From contig JAVRFU010003717.1 of the NCBI GenBank assembly GCA_032717465.1, positions 71,001 through 135,000 on the forward strand: a stretch of 64,000 bases of DNA. Reading direction: 5' to 3'. Positions 21,572 to 33,146 of this stretch are shown here, in pieces. The translations under genes and the position numbers were made by a program. Under the pieces are notes generated by a model. That model was not told the DNA's origin. It did no database searches and was given only the letters and a program-made list of their open reading frames with translations. This stretch comes from Coenobita brevimanus. Its lineage: Eukaryota > Arthropoda > Malacostraca > Decapoda > Coenobitidae. The stretch's first letter is position 1; each line of letters opens with the position of its first letter.

Positions 21572-21872
21572 TTAATACCTCCCCTACCTCCACCACCACC
21601 CATTCTCCAACACCCCCTCCCAGTCTTAGCCACACAAAAGTGCAGTCACGCTTTGAGGAAGGGAAAGGGGAAGTGGGTAAATAGAGGTAAACGGGAGGGG
21701 ACAATTGGGTAGGGGGAAAGGAGAGGTGGGTAGCAGACTTCACCCACGCCAGAAAGGAGGAAGAGATGGAGAGGAAAACGTGAGGGTTAGATGGAAAAGG
21801 GGACTAGTTTGTACTGATGTATCTAATGAATGACTGAACTGCAATAACTATGAACACATGAAGGTGCAAAGG

Positions 21873-21875
<3 letters not shown>

Positions 21876-21903
<28 letters not shown>
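21876..21903. repeat. (CA)n at SINE 5' end
   Basis: CA run directly abutting the tRNA-like head. Confidence 0.95.
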
Positions 21904-22156
21904 CGCTCGCTGGCTCAGTGGTAGCGTTCTCGCTTGCCATCTGGTAGACGGAAGTTCGCACTTCGCTCAGGTTGCGAAAAGTTTCACTGACGTAGTGGGT
22001 AGTTACTGTCTCCCTTGAGCAAGGGGACAGGTGTGGGCGTGTGTGAAGGTCACAGCCTTGCCCTTAGATCGGACTATATGAGCTCTGCGCTCCCTTCCGG
22101 GAGGGTAAAAGCTGACGATCACGACCATCAAGTGATCCTGACCGACCCGGTGAATT
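21904..22156 (+). mobile_element. tRNA-Gly-like SINE, copy 1
   Basis: The head GCTCGCTGGCTCAGTGGTAG supplies an A-box (TGGCTCAGTGG). The CTCGCTTGCCATCTGG segment corresponds to a tRNA-Gly anticodon arm (loop TTGCCAT, anticodon GCC), and GAAGTTCGCACTTCG is a weakened B-box. The body (GGTTGCGAAAAGTTTCACTG to CCGACCCGGTGAATTA) is shared with the inverted copy at 34668-34922. It is non-coding and would be transcribed by RNA polymerase III if active. A (CA)n run follows at 22157-22179. Confidence 0.85.
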
Positions 22157-22179
22157 ACACACACACACACACACACACA
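22157..22179. repeat. (CA)n at SINE 3' end
   Basis: CA run directly after GGTGAATTA. Confidence 0.9.
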
Positions 22180-22276
22180 GCGGGAGGAGGGATCATCTGA
22201 ATTCGTTTAGTGTTTGTAATTTAACTCCCTGTCATATACTCGTACATTACTTTATCTGACAAGTTATAAATATTTA

Positions 22277-22279
<3 letters not shown>

Positions 22280-22332
<53 letters not shown>
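22280..22332. repeat. (CT)n microsatellite
   Basis: CT run of 53 bp. Confidence 0.97.
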
Positions 22333-22334
<2 letters not shown>

Positions 22335-22849
22335 CAACGAAACCTTTCATTTTCTCCGACCTAGTTTGCATCTCGTGAGGGACTAATTTGTTCCATAAAG
22401 ACTACTGAAAAAAGTCTGTAAATATAAGAACAGAACTCCATAAGCCCTTAACTCTTTTGCTGCGATTTGCCAACTTCATATTATATTCCAAAGTTCTAAA
22501 GACGGTTTTATTTGTCTCCAGAAAACCCGCTAAGACATTAATGATAGGGGCTGTCTAGGTTAACCCTTCAGGAAGCTAATAATGAATTCTGTTTTCCATT
22601 TTGGCTGACAGCGGATGATTTTTTGCATCTGTACCAAACACGCAGAAGCCAAGGCATTAGGCAATATCTCGTGGTTAATATAGTATTATAATCGTCACTG
22701 GTACTTTATTCAGGCTGTCAGTAAAAGACTTTGCTTATCTTTATTAAATTATTCTGACCCAGAGGTAAAAATGAAAAGTCGATTTGATTTTGCCATCAGC
22801 TACTTCTTATTGTTACTACGGGTGCATGTTTCTTCCCTCCCCATCACCA
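22333..22849. other. No gene seen
   Basis: No recognisable feature. Confidence 0.5.
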
Positions 22850-23170
22850 CTACTGCAGCTACCATCACTGATACTACCACTGCCACTCAACCACTACTGC
22901 AGCTACTACCACCACTGTCACTCCCCCACCTCTCAACCAACACGGCATCATAAATTACCACCAACCTCACCATCACCACAATTACCACAACAATATTTTA
23001 CCACACCTGCTATCCCCACCGCCCTCTCCAACATCACCATGACCACTATAATTGTTATCAGTACTACTTTCATTACCAGTTTCACTACTGCTACCACAGC
23101 TACTACTACTACTACTACCACCACAATCACCTCCATTCCTTTTATCATCACCACTCTCCACTAACACCAT
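22850..23170. repeat. Degenerate (CCA)n/(ACT)n block
   Basis: Irregular CAC, CCA and TAC trinucleotides over about 320 bp. Open frames in it are compositional. Confidence 0.8.
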
Positions 23171-23662
23171 CCTGCATCATCACCAACCGCACTGTCATCT
23201 CTTTCAGTCCCTGTTATCCACAACACCAATGCTCTCCCCACTTTCTGGATCACGCTGCATATCAGTGAGTTTTATCAAATCACGATAAATGTGCTTAAGT
23301 TTCTCAAAAATGTCCCCTCCCAGCCCTATCCATAGCCTAAGTTATTACTAATTTGCACTCGTAGCCAAAAGAATATCATTGTAAGTGAGGTGTATAAAAT
23401 GTGTGATATGAGAGGACACAACAGACTGGAATATATGGCAGAAAAAGTGTGTGGATAACATGACCGGGTTTGGGATTTCATATTATCGATTTTTCTTTCT
23501 CCCTTTTTATTTAGTCCTCTAAGTAATGCAGGCCTACCAGTTCAGCTGCGCAAAAAAATGACATTGACGAAAATACAATATGCATCTGTATCCAGCCATC
23601 GAAGGGAATGGATAATATTAAAACAACAGAGAGAACATCGGAGACACAAGAGCACTCCCTCA
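23171..23662. other. No gene seen
   Basis: No exon or element termini recognised. Confidence 0.5.
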
Positions 23663-24070
23663 GTCTTTACCAGGGGTTGCCAACCTTTATTTACCCATTA
23701 CCCCATTTTCCACACCTCCCTTCACTCATTACCCCTCATTGCTTATGTTTCCACAATTGCATTTTAGCTGCTTAACATTTTGATGCCTAGATTTTAGTTT
23801 GAATGTAGGACTTAATTAAAGGTTAGGCTAAAACCAAGAGAGTTATTGCAAGGAGTAATTTATTTTTATTATTAACACTGATACCAAATAAACATGACTT
23901 TAAACATTCATCTCTGAATTTTAGTATAGGTCTGAAAGTCTATCATAACTGGTATGATTTTTAGATTTTTTCTTTCTTTTGTTTTGTTACCTCCCCCATT
24001 ACCCTTCACAAAAGACCAAATTACCCCACTTGGGGTAATTTACCCCAGGTTGGGAACCCCTGGTCTTTAC
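23663..24070. mobile_element. hAT-type MITE, 392 bp, with 8 bp TSD
   Basis: The element 23671-24062 is flanked by perfect 8 bp duplications, GTCTTTAC, at 23663-23670 and 24063-24070. The terminal inverted repeats read CAGGGGTTGCCAACCT on the left and CAGGGGTTCCCAACCT on the reverse complement of the right. The subterminal regions are rich in TTACCCC and GGGGTAA. CAGGGGTT termini plus an 8 bp TSD are typical of hAT (established). The AT-rich interior has no transposase. Confidence 0.93.
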
Positions 24071-24413
24071 CAACATGCGGGACATTTTGCAGGGGTCAGT
24101 TTTCAGGTGGGGGTGGGTTTGGCGCTGCGTGGTGGTTATTGGTATTCAGGGGAGGGGTGGCGGGTGGAGAAGGGCAAGAGGGATGTAAATGACGCTGTGT
24201 TGATGTACCGCCTCACGCCTCAGCCACGGGGAGCTGGAGGGGTGGGGAATGTTGGAGCGCATATACGAGTACTGAACTTAAGTGAGAATATAACATTTTG
24301 CCCTGTCCTTCATAATCAGGCTGTCACCCTTAGAGTTTATATTATCTCATTCCACAAACACCCACAGTGAACTCATAGTGCTCATAATTTCCCTTGCTTC
24401 CATACCATACTAA
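24071..24413. other. No gene seen
   Basis: G-rich at 24100-24250, otherwise unremarkable. Confidence 0.5.
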
Positions 24414-24470
<57 letters not shown>

Positions 24471-24510
24471 GACAAAGAGATAGACAGACAGATGGACAGA
24501 CAGATAGATA
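24414..24510. repeat. (TG)n followed by degenerate GATA/GACA
   Basis: TG run to 24465, then AGATAGACAGACAGATGG-like units. Confidence 0.95.
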
Positions 24511-25113
24511 AGCAAATATACATACATGCATAAATTTATTATTATTTGTAGACAAAAGCTGAAAATATAATTGTTGTTTCTGTATTACTTAGTTTCTGCT
24601 CAGTGCTTTCGATGCTTCGAGCTAATTTACGATGGATTTCATGTAGATTTATCAGCAGTTGTCAGACATTTGGAAGACATTATAAAAGAGACTACTGTCT
24701 GACAGACAAAGAATAAACACGAAAAGAAGGAAGTTTATTTATCTCGCCTTTGTACAGTCAGCAGATTATATATATCTTAGTGAGAAGTAACAGTAAAAAG
24801 AATGGTGTTTATATGACCGCCTATGTACTACCAGCAGAAAATAAGAATATTAGGACTATTATGGTTAACTATTTTAGGAGTGCTGGTTCCTTCCTGGGAT
24901 GGGTGGGCAATGAGACAAACTAATAGACTGGGTGCAGTATAAGGTTAGATTAGGTGTAAGAAAACACTACTATATTGATGTGGCCTGTTTTGTGTACCAT
25001 TGTTTTTATACGTGTGAAAGCCAAACCAGGACAACAAGGTCAGAGGTCAGGCACCATAAAAGCACAGACCCAGGACTGCCAGTCAGCTCACTGGGGAGCA
25101 GTGACCCCTCCAT
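24511..25113. other. No gene seen
   Basis: Two loosely similar stretches of about 45 bp, at about 24729 and 24798 (GTTTATTTATCTCGCCTTTG against GTTTATATGACCGCCTATG), suggest an old duplication. Confidence 0.45.
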
Positions 25114-25337
25114 CCCCGTATTCTCGTCGGGTAAGGAAGTTCCCTAACACCTCTTCCTTACCGATTTATTTTTTGGATATGGTTGGTTAGTATCATTTTG
25201 TGTGTTATTTATAGGGCGTATGATGGTACTGGAATTGTTTAAATGACACAGAAGAGGACAGTAAGGAGTGATAAGTAAAATAAATCCATTAGGAAGAAGT
25301 GCTACGGAGCTTCCAGAACTGACAAGAATATAGGTCC
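25114..25337. mobile_element. Harbinger-type MITE copy
   Basis: The left end CCCGTATTCTCGTCGGGTAA, then GGAAGTTCCCTAACACCT, is close to the consensus. The right end is decayed (GTGCTACGGAGCTTCCAGAA, then GACAAGAATATAGG). Interior AAAATAAATCCATTAGGAA matches. Confidence 0.8.
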
Positions 25338-26165
25338 AGGTAATGATCCACCCCCTTGTAAATACTGGATATAATTTGTCCACACACCAGTACCCGGCAT
25401 TGTTCACCTGGCCATTATTACTGTTTATTACCTGGTCATTAATCCTAGAGGTCATCCAGGGTGGCCCAGGCAAAAACATCTAGGCTTCTCTATCTCCACG
25501 TATCTCTGTTCCTTTCATCCACCCCAAGCCTCACACACGTACTCTTGACCCCATCTCACCATTATGCTTTGATTATACGTATTAAAAGATGCAGTGCCAC
25601 ATACTTGTCTTCTCGCCGTGAGCTCAATAGATCGGTATGATATAAACAACAGTTGTCAGGAGAATTTGCTCAGTGGGGCAGAATATAAACACTATCCGGA
25701 GCTACAAACACTATCCGGAGCTACCTGAGCGAAAAAGTCGACTGTTGTGAATGATGAAGAGGCTTGGCATATGGGCATTTCACTGCATTTCGGTCAGGAT
25801 TCGATGATTTGGGAGCGAGGTGGAGGCCACACTGGGACTGGAAGGGTCTAGGACTGAGGGAGATGTATCCTCATAATCAACCTCTGTCCTGTCATTCCTC
25901 TTCCTCCCCCCACAAATCTATTTCTCTCTTTCCCTCTCTCTTTCCTACATGCCTCTCACTTTCCTACTTCCCTCCCTGCATCAGTCTTTCCTACCTCCAT
26001 CCAACCCCTCCTAGACGTCCCCCTCCCTTTCATTTTCATTCAGATTTCTAGTACTCATTTTCCCAGCCAAATCGTTCTTGTCTTGTCACTTCTTTCATCC
26101 ATTTCATTTCATTATTATTTTTTTTTTCACATTCGCTTGAAGCTCCTCACACTCAACCACTTCTT

Positions 26166-26168
<3 letters not shown>
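25338..26168. other. No gene seen; 19 bp tandem duplication
   Basis: AAACACTATCCGGAGCTAC is exactly duplicated at 25687-25705 and 25706-25724. The rest is non-coding by appearance. Confidence 0.5.

Positions 26169-26215
<47 letters not shown>
26169..26215. repeat. (CT)n microsatellite
   Basis: CT run. Confidence 0.97.
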
Positions 26216-26221
<6 letters not shown>

Positions 26222-26479
26222 GATAGTCAGCATGGATCCTCTACCACTTGACTATCACCTGACCATTGCCAAGGAACAAATTGTACTCTGTGGGTTTGAA
26301 GGAAGACAGCAAAGTCAACAAGGGGTCACCTGCATGAGAACTAACACAGGAAACAATTGGCATACTGGTAATGGGTCACCAGGTTAGAACGTCCCTCACT
26401 GTGGTGGGGTTGATGTGAATGGTGGTGGTGATAGTGGTGATGGAAGGGAGGGGAGTTGGTGACTGGTGAGGGAGGTTAG

Positions 26480-26480
<1 letters not shown>

Positions 26481-26537
<57 letters not shown>
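26481..26537. repeat. (TG)n microsatellite
   Basis: Perfect TG run. Confidence 0.97.
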
Positions 26538-26539
<2 letters not shown>

Positions 26540-27052
26540 CTACCTTCCTGATATTGTAACACTGCTTAACGAAGGTCATCAGAGTTTCCTGCGTCTGTTG
26601 CCTTTTCTTTCGAGGTTTGGCCTGGAACATGGCAATACAAGGTTGTGGGGTGGGGTGAGAGGGCGATGTATGCAGTACTGGGATATATTTGCTCGCTAGA
26701 TATTAATTATAGATATAGGCCAAGGTAAAGACAAGCCAAGTGTCTTGCTGTGTCCTCTATAATAAGCGTCGTGTCGGGGTCATCTGAGGGCGCCACATGA
26801 ATGAGACCGTGAGAGGAAGGGAGGGAGAGGGGGAGAGTTAGGACGAGAGAATACAGTACCAGAATGTTATTTTTCACGCTTTCATCAGTCACTCTTTCTT
26901 GAACACCATAAGCATTCGTCTCCCAAGCCTCTCCAAAGACGGTAAGATGTAATTTTATCTCTGCCAGGTAGAATTTCACGAACTAAAATATGCCCTTGAA
27001 ATCGAAAGCATTCTTTATGATGGTTTCCTGAACTGTGAATGAAATCGTTTAG

Positions 27053-27054
<2 letters not shown>
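26538..27054. other. No gene seen
   Basis: No recognisable feature. Confidence 0.5.

Positions 27055-27090
<36 letters not shown>
27055..27090. repeat. (GA)n microsatellite
   Basis: GA run. Confidence 0.95.
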
Positions 27091-27097
<7 letters not shown>

Positions 27098-27293
27098 GAA
27101 TCCAACCCTCCACACAAGGAGAAGCAAGTTTCCTCTTTTGAACTAATGGCTGTGATGAGGTCAGGAAATGATATAGTGGACACGGCGCCGGCATCTGTGA
27201 AAGTGATTTAGTCAGAGTAATGATGTGGGAATGATGAGTGAGATGACGAGAGAGAGAGATGCCGACAGTGTTAAGAAGGACTGAACTGTTACT

Positions 27294-27294
<1 letters not shown>

Positions 27295-27373
<79 letters not shown>
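27295..27373. repeat. (GA)n then (GACA)n
   Basis: GA run of about 60 bp followed by GACA units. Confidence 0.97.
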
Positions 27374-27489
27374 GAACATAATAGTCAAACTATGAACCCA
27401 AAACCATATTCGCATAGTCTCACACTCACACCCAGTTCCTCACCCCCTCACCCCCTTTCGGCATCCAGTAACACTCCGATAATGTCGTA

Positions 27490-27780
27490 GAGACAGGGAG
27501 GAGAAAGGAACGAAGAGGAACAAAGAAGAATGAAGAAGGACGGAGAAGAATGAGGAAGTAAAAAGAGGGAGGAAAGGGGGTAAAGAAGGAGGAGGAGTGA
27601 CGGGAGAGGAGGAAAAGGAAGGAAGAAGAAAAAAGTAAGGGAGAGATAAAGGTGAAAAGAGAAGAGTGAAGGAAAGAAAATGAAAGATAAGGGGAGGAAA
27701 AGGCACACAAAATGAAAAAAAAAATGAAGGAAGGAAGATGGAAGGAAGATAAGAAGGAAAGTAGGAAGGAATGGTATGAT
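27490..27780 (+). repeat. Polypurine tract
   Basis: About 290 bp almost free of pyrimidines, with GAAGGA, GAGGAA and AAGAAG words. Confidence 0.85.
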
Positions 27781-27887
27781 GAGGTGAAACAGCTATTGTG
27801 ATGTAGGTACGGGATACATGATGCTTTTGAACTTAGCAAGTAAAAGAGCAGGAAAGAAAGGAAAGGTTACAGTCCACTTTTTGTGTC

Positions 27888-28002
<115 letters not shown>

Positions 28003-28339
28003 CGTAATGGTTCTGATTCCTTGACCTCATTACCAGTACATGCAAAATAAGATCTTAATGACTCGGGTGCAACATGATTAACGTGTGATAACGCCATAAG
28101 GCCTAAGAGATAATAAAGTTATTCTATTAATCCGTGGCAGGGCTGACTTTAGTTAATAAAACCTGGTGTATATATGCGGCCTTGACTTGCATTCTCTTCC
28201 CGCGGCAACTGATTTGATTTTGGACGAACACAGTGGCGTGGTTTGCCGTGGATGATAAGTACAGTACATCACGACACACACTGGCTTGCCTTGTAACACT
28301 TCCCGCTGCTGTTAAGAACGTTAAAGAGCCTAGAGAATA

Positions 28340-28960
28340 ACTAACGTGGGAGACTGCCTAAGGAATGGTGTGTGTGAGAGAGCCTAGGGAATGATATGTG
28401 TGAGTGAGTCTACGAAATGCTGAGCGTGAGAAAGAGTCTAGGCCCAAGGGCAGGGCTATTTAAGTACTTCAGGAGCAGGGCCGGATTATGAAACTCAGAT
28501 TGATAGAAGGGCCACACATTTATTTTAGTTCCATTTGTTTCCTCTGTCTAAACACTTATATATAGAACAAAACGAAGAATTCATATATAATTTGCTTTTA
28601 CATTTTCTGCTAAGCATATAAATAAATTTTTTTTTGCAGAATTGTTTATGTCTGTTTATTTGCATTCTTCCGAGTCTGTCAAAGGGCCAATGAAAAACAA
28701 CTCAAGGGCCGGAATGAATAGCCCTGCCCTAGGGAATGATGGGAGTGACAGAGCATAGTGAATGGTGAGTGCGAGAGACGGCCTAAGAAATGGTGAGCTT
28801 TAGAGACACTAGGAAATGCTGAGCGTGAGAGACAGCTTAGAGAAAGATGAGTGAAAAAAATACCAAAAAAAACTAGGAAATGTGAGCGTGATAGACTATG
28901 GAAGGGTGATTGTGGGTGTGCTTAAAACGCGGAATGGTCATTGTGAGAAAAACCTTTGCT
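28340..28960 (+). repeat. Degenerate minisatellite, about 31 bp, split by a MITE
   Basis: Units of the form GAGAGCCTAGGGAATGRTGWGTGTGA recur on both sides of the insertion at 28451-28726. The right-hand part resumes with CCTAGGGAATGATGGGAGTG. Confidence 0.7.
28443..28734. mobile_element. hAT-like MITE, 276 bp, in the minisatellite
   Basis: The element 28451-28726 begins CAGGGCTATTTAAG and its reverse-complement right end begins CAGGGCTATTCATTCC. Both ends also carry a GGGCCGGA/CCGGCCC subterminal match. The flanking 8-mers CCCAAGGG (28443-28450) and CCCTAGGG (28727-28734) agree at 7 of 8 positions. The interior is AT-rich and non-coding. Confidence 0.82.
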
Positions 28961-29715
28961 AAACTCTGTGGTCTATCATGTTTAGGTGATTGATTTGATC
29001 TGATTACCTGATTACAACATATTAGGCCTCTTCCTGACCAGAACTAAATTGCAGGTACGATTAACCACCTCTCATAACGCAGATTTGTTTGGTATGATTT
29101 GGTTTTTGTTTTCAGGAGCAACGAAAGACATGGAGAGTTTCTCTGCTCACATGTCCTTGTCCTTCCTGCATATTAACAACTCTTACTTAACATATTGACA
29201 GTGAATCTCCATCATAATGTTTCTATTCATGAACTCAAAATTACATCCCCTTTTATTTCGTCCTGCCTCCCGAACCACCCCTTGGATTACCTCGTTCGAA
29301 GCCAGCAGACACCTTGTTATCTGTCTGGCATACCTATATGTGCTCTCACCTCCTCAATACCTCACTTACCATGCCCACCCCCTTCCGTATCCAATCACCT
29401 CTCAAACATTGAACAAATTGGCCACCACAGGGATCCAATCAGAGGGCCAGCCAGGGTCAGGGCCACACAGTCAATCCTACTCAGTTATGGAAACGGGTGG
29501 ATGGTTGGTGGCCCCATGCTACCCTCTGCCGTCCAGCCACATCGTCTCTTGCCTTATGCCAGCTTCTTCACTGAGGAAAATGCTAATATGAAGGTGGTGT
29601 ATGCAGCCACTTATTACCTTATGATGGAGAGGTGCGCTGGCCTGCATATCATAATAACATCGACGTCCCCTTCAGAGGCTCTAATGCTTTACACTTTCAA
29701 ATCGCAGCAGCCACA

Positions 29716-29716
<1 letters not shown>
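28961..29716. other. No gene seen
   Basis: Long open frames near 29195-29779 run into a CA repeat and show no family motif, so I call none a gene. Confidence 0.5.

Positions 29717-29766
<50 letters not shown>
29717..29766. repeat. (CA)n microsatellite
   Basis: CA run. Confidence 0.97.
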
Positions 29767-29767
<1 letters not shown>

Positions 29768-30205
29768 CCAGTTTGCTGACCACAACTTACAATAATTATG
29801 ATCACAAAATACAGTGCTGATAAACAATAAAATACAACCAACATCTACTATTTAAATAATTGCAGTCCACAATAATTATAATTATCATGTATTACCTTTA
29901 AGAGAACAATCTATCTCAAATTCATAACCCCTAATCTACAATTTTCCACAAAATATATAAAACCGTCACATATCTTTGTGTGAACCTTATACAAATCTTT
30001 AATCACTGACAATCATTTATACACCTGTAATACATCATGGATAACTTTACACATCATCTCATTCGAAGTCAGAAGGGTGAGGACATACTCCTCCACTATG
30101 TGCCTCTTAGTCTGCACCGCGCCTCAGCTACACAGTCCTTCCTCGACCGGTAGATGGCCACGCCCGCACCTGTTCCAGCGCCCCGTCTCTACCGCTAGGC
30201 TGGAG

Positions 30206-30206
<1 letters not shown>
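29767..30206. other. No gene seen
   Basis: AT-rich to 30050, then mixed. No feature recognised. Confidence 0.5.

Positions 30207-30248
<42 letters not shown>
30207..30248. repeat. (CA)n microsatellite
   Basis: CA run. Confidence 0.97.
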
Positions 30249-30249
<1 letters not shown>

Positions 30250-30519
30250 TCCCATGGCGGGATGACTGGGTGAGAAGGGTGTGGAGGGAGAGAAGTGAGT
30301 GGGGTGGGGCAGGACTGGGAAACAGGGACAGAGTACTGAATCAGGCAGGAAAGTGCAAATGAAGAAATATCAATTAGTGTCCCGGTGAAATAAATAATCC
30401 ATCCAGCCATTTCATATTCAGGCATAGCAATAAATAACTAATAAATGGATAAGAAAATATAATTACATGATTATTTATACTACAGCGTTGTGGAATTCTT
30501 GTGTCTGTGTGCTGGGAAA

Positions 30520-30550
30520 CACACACACACACATACACACACACACACAC
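30520..30550. repeat. (CA)n microsatellite
   Basis: CA run with one TA step. Confidence 0.93.
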
Positions 30551-30784
30551 CATTCATCCTCGTCCGCCTCCACTCTACTTCCAGTAAAAGTTATCACGCT
30601 TTTTGCTTCCCTCCTCCTCTTAGTTCCGTTTAGCTTCAGGATAAAATTTCCCAGTTAATCGTCATGCCTGGTAACAAAGTGAGTACAACTATTAAAAAAA
30701 AAAAATAGTATGGTATTTTAACCTGTACATATCACAGTGATAGGAGGGGAATACTGTATGGAAATGCTACTCACAGCCAGGCTT

Positions 30785-30786
<2 letters not shown>

Positions 30787-30847
<61 letters not shown>
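30787..30847. repeat. (CA)n microsatellite
   Basis: CA run of 61 bp. Confidence 0.97.
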
Positions 30848-30848
<1 letters not shown>

Positions 30849-31737
30849 TTTCAAAGTAATAGAGACCACAGTGCTTATTATGTCTCTACAAATTGTGGAG
30901 GGCTACTGCAGATCCTGTGTTTCTTTCTTCTAAACATTTTTTTTCATCTTGACGCCATTCCGTTATTTCTTCATCAATTTGCTGCAGACTTAGCACAACT
31001 GTTCTTTTGGTCAACAGCCCCAGACACCCTTTTCATTTCTTTTCTAAGATTTAAATATTCAAAAGGGAGTGATGTGGTCAAACTTCGAATCAGAGAAAGA
31101 CTCAGATTTTGAGATTCTATATTTTTGTACGTTCCTTAATTCTCATAGCAATTCGTACAGAAATTTTCATCAGTGTGTGGAGCCCACCTTACATTCCCTT
31201 AAGAATACTGCATTGGCAATCTTGCTTTGAACACCATCTTACCAGCTTTTCAACAACCTCTGAGCAAACTGTACGTTCTCTGAAGTTGTCGAGTGTGTGC
31301 GTATACAAGGGACAAGTGAAGCCTGGGTGAATACAGAAGGCGTTTGTCAAGAGTAAGTTAATAAGCGTTTGAATCCTGTTGGTTATGCTGGTGGGATGGT
31401 GTTTGTACTGCGACCCGTGAGCCAGGCAGGGTCCATCTTTGTAAACAGTGACGGAGCTGAGTCCAAATGTCAGCGAAAGTGATGGAGTTTCCGGTAGTCC
31501 AGTCCAAGGTATAAACTCTATATACCCTTACACTTTTATTCCCTGCTCTAGTCATCCACCACCTCGCTCCTCAGTGTTTACCTGAACACTCTACAAGGCA
31601 AGGAAACAAACACCTTGGGAAGTTATATGGTAACTCTTCACTGATTTTTGAGCATGTCAAAAGCATATATTTCTTTACGCAAAAATATCTTAAATATGCA
31701 CTTATTTGGGGAAAATACACATCGCTATATATTAGTC
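30848..31737. other. No gene seen
   Basis: Frames of 60-110 codons exist here but carry no recognisable motif. Confidence 0.5.
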
Positions 31738-31738
31738 A

Positions 31739-31799
<61 letters not shown>
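31738..31799. repeat. (CA)n microsatellite
   Basis: CA run with one TA step. Confidence 0.97.
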
Positions 31800-31801
<2 letters not shown>

Positions 31802-33121
31802 CTTTATAGGGAAAAAAAAAAAACTATCAGCTGGACCCGAACCAGATCAAACAACGATAAACACATCAAACAGAGAGCGACCTGCCTCCTTTACCACATT
31901 CAACCGCGACAAAAAAATTCACCCCCTCCCAGCCCACAAATCTTTGTCTGTCTGTCTCTCTCAAATCCATGGAAGGGCAGAGTCACCAGCAAGGTTGACT
32001 GAGAGATGTCACAGCGCCCCAAGGTCATAGTGTCGACAAAACGGTCACCCTGGGTCGCAGACGCCTTGAGTTCACTTTTTTTTTTTTTTTTTTTCGATTT
32101 ATTGAAGGTGCGTGAATGAGAGTTTGGCCGACTCATTTGGACAGATTTTGTGTTAGTTTATATTCTTCTTTTTTTTTTCTTTCTTTTCTGAACCCTACTT
32201 CTCCCCATCTATACGAGAGAAAAGAGGTCTAGATGAGGAGGAGGAGGATAAGAATGAGGAGGTGGAGGAGGAGGAGGATGTTTAAGATCACCTGCTTGTG
32301 TGTCGAGGGTAGGACGGTGGAGGTTAGGAAACGGAGAGTTTGTGAAGATGTAGGCACAAGAAAATGTAGCAAACAATCTTGAAAGAACCATTAGATATGT
32401 CAGTAGTTGCTGTCCTTTGTAATACGAGGAGTTCAGACACAAGAGCGTGAGTGAGGTAAGAAATGAGCAAGTGTGGGGAAACTACGCGAATTACAAGTTT
32501 TTGAGAGGAAAGAATGAGTGTTTGTGTGTAAGTTGGACCGTGGTGGCGATAGGAAAGCGTAAAGTACTTAACCGTAGTAGTGGATGTTTGTAACAAGGGT
32601 GCGGTGGTGGGAAGAATGAAAGTGTGAAAGAGAATGGTGGTGACAGTGGGTATGTAGGGAGAGTGTGTTGGTGGGGATTAGGTTGTGTGAATGTGAGATG
32701 TACGAGTGTGACGGTGACTTAGATAACAGGATAAATCAACCTCCCCCCCCCCCACACACACATGTAGCCTAATATCCCGATTACATAACTAGCTTCAGTA
32801 TTTTGACTACGTCGCAAAAGAAGAGCACGGCAAACTTATGCAAGAGCGGTGGGGTACTCCTTAGTAAAGCAGCGATGCCTTCAGTGTACCAGCCGCCTGA
32901 CGGTGCAGAAAGGTACATTGGTTAACAGACCTAACTTATCGAACTGCATTTGATAAGAGGCGTTTAACAGCACTTTTTGTAGTCGATTAGCCTTCCTGAA
33001 CCACCGGAAATGTAGACTGCACGAGGGTGAAACGGTGAATGTATAAGCAGAAAGAATTAAGAAAAAATAGAAGCTGAGTGAATGTAGGTAGTTTTTAATA
33101 GTACAGCAGATTATTGTAGCA
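31800..33121. other. No gene seen
   Basis: Contains a T-run at 32077-32094, a GGA-rich patch at 32232-32280 and a C-run at 32742-32753 leading into CACACA. The G-rich stretch 32570-32720 is a loose GTGTGGG-type repeat. Confidence 0.5.
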
Positions 33122-33146
33122 TCTCTCTCTCTCTCTCTCTCTCTCT
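33122..33146. repeat. (CT)n microsatellite
   Basis: CT run. Confidence 0.95.

Noticed and set aside
29195..29779. 194-codon frame as a gene
   Set aside because: It runs into a CA repeat, overlaps another frame of similar length, and shows no recognisable motif.
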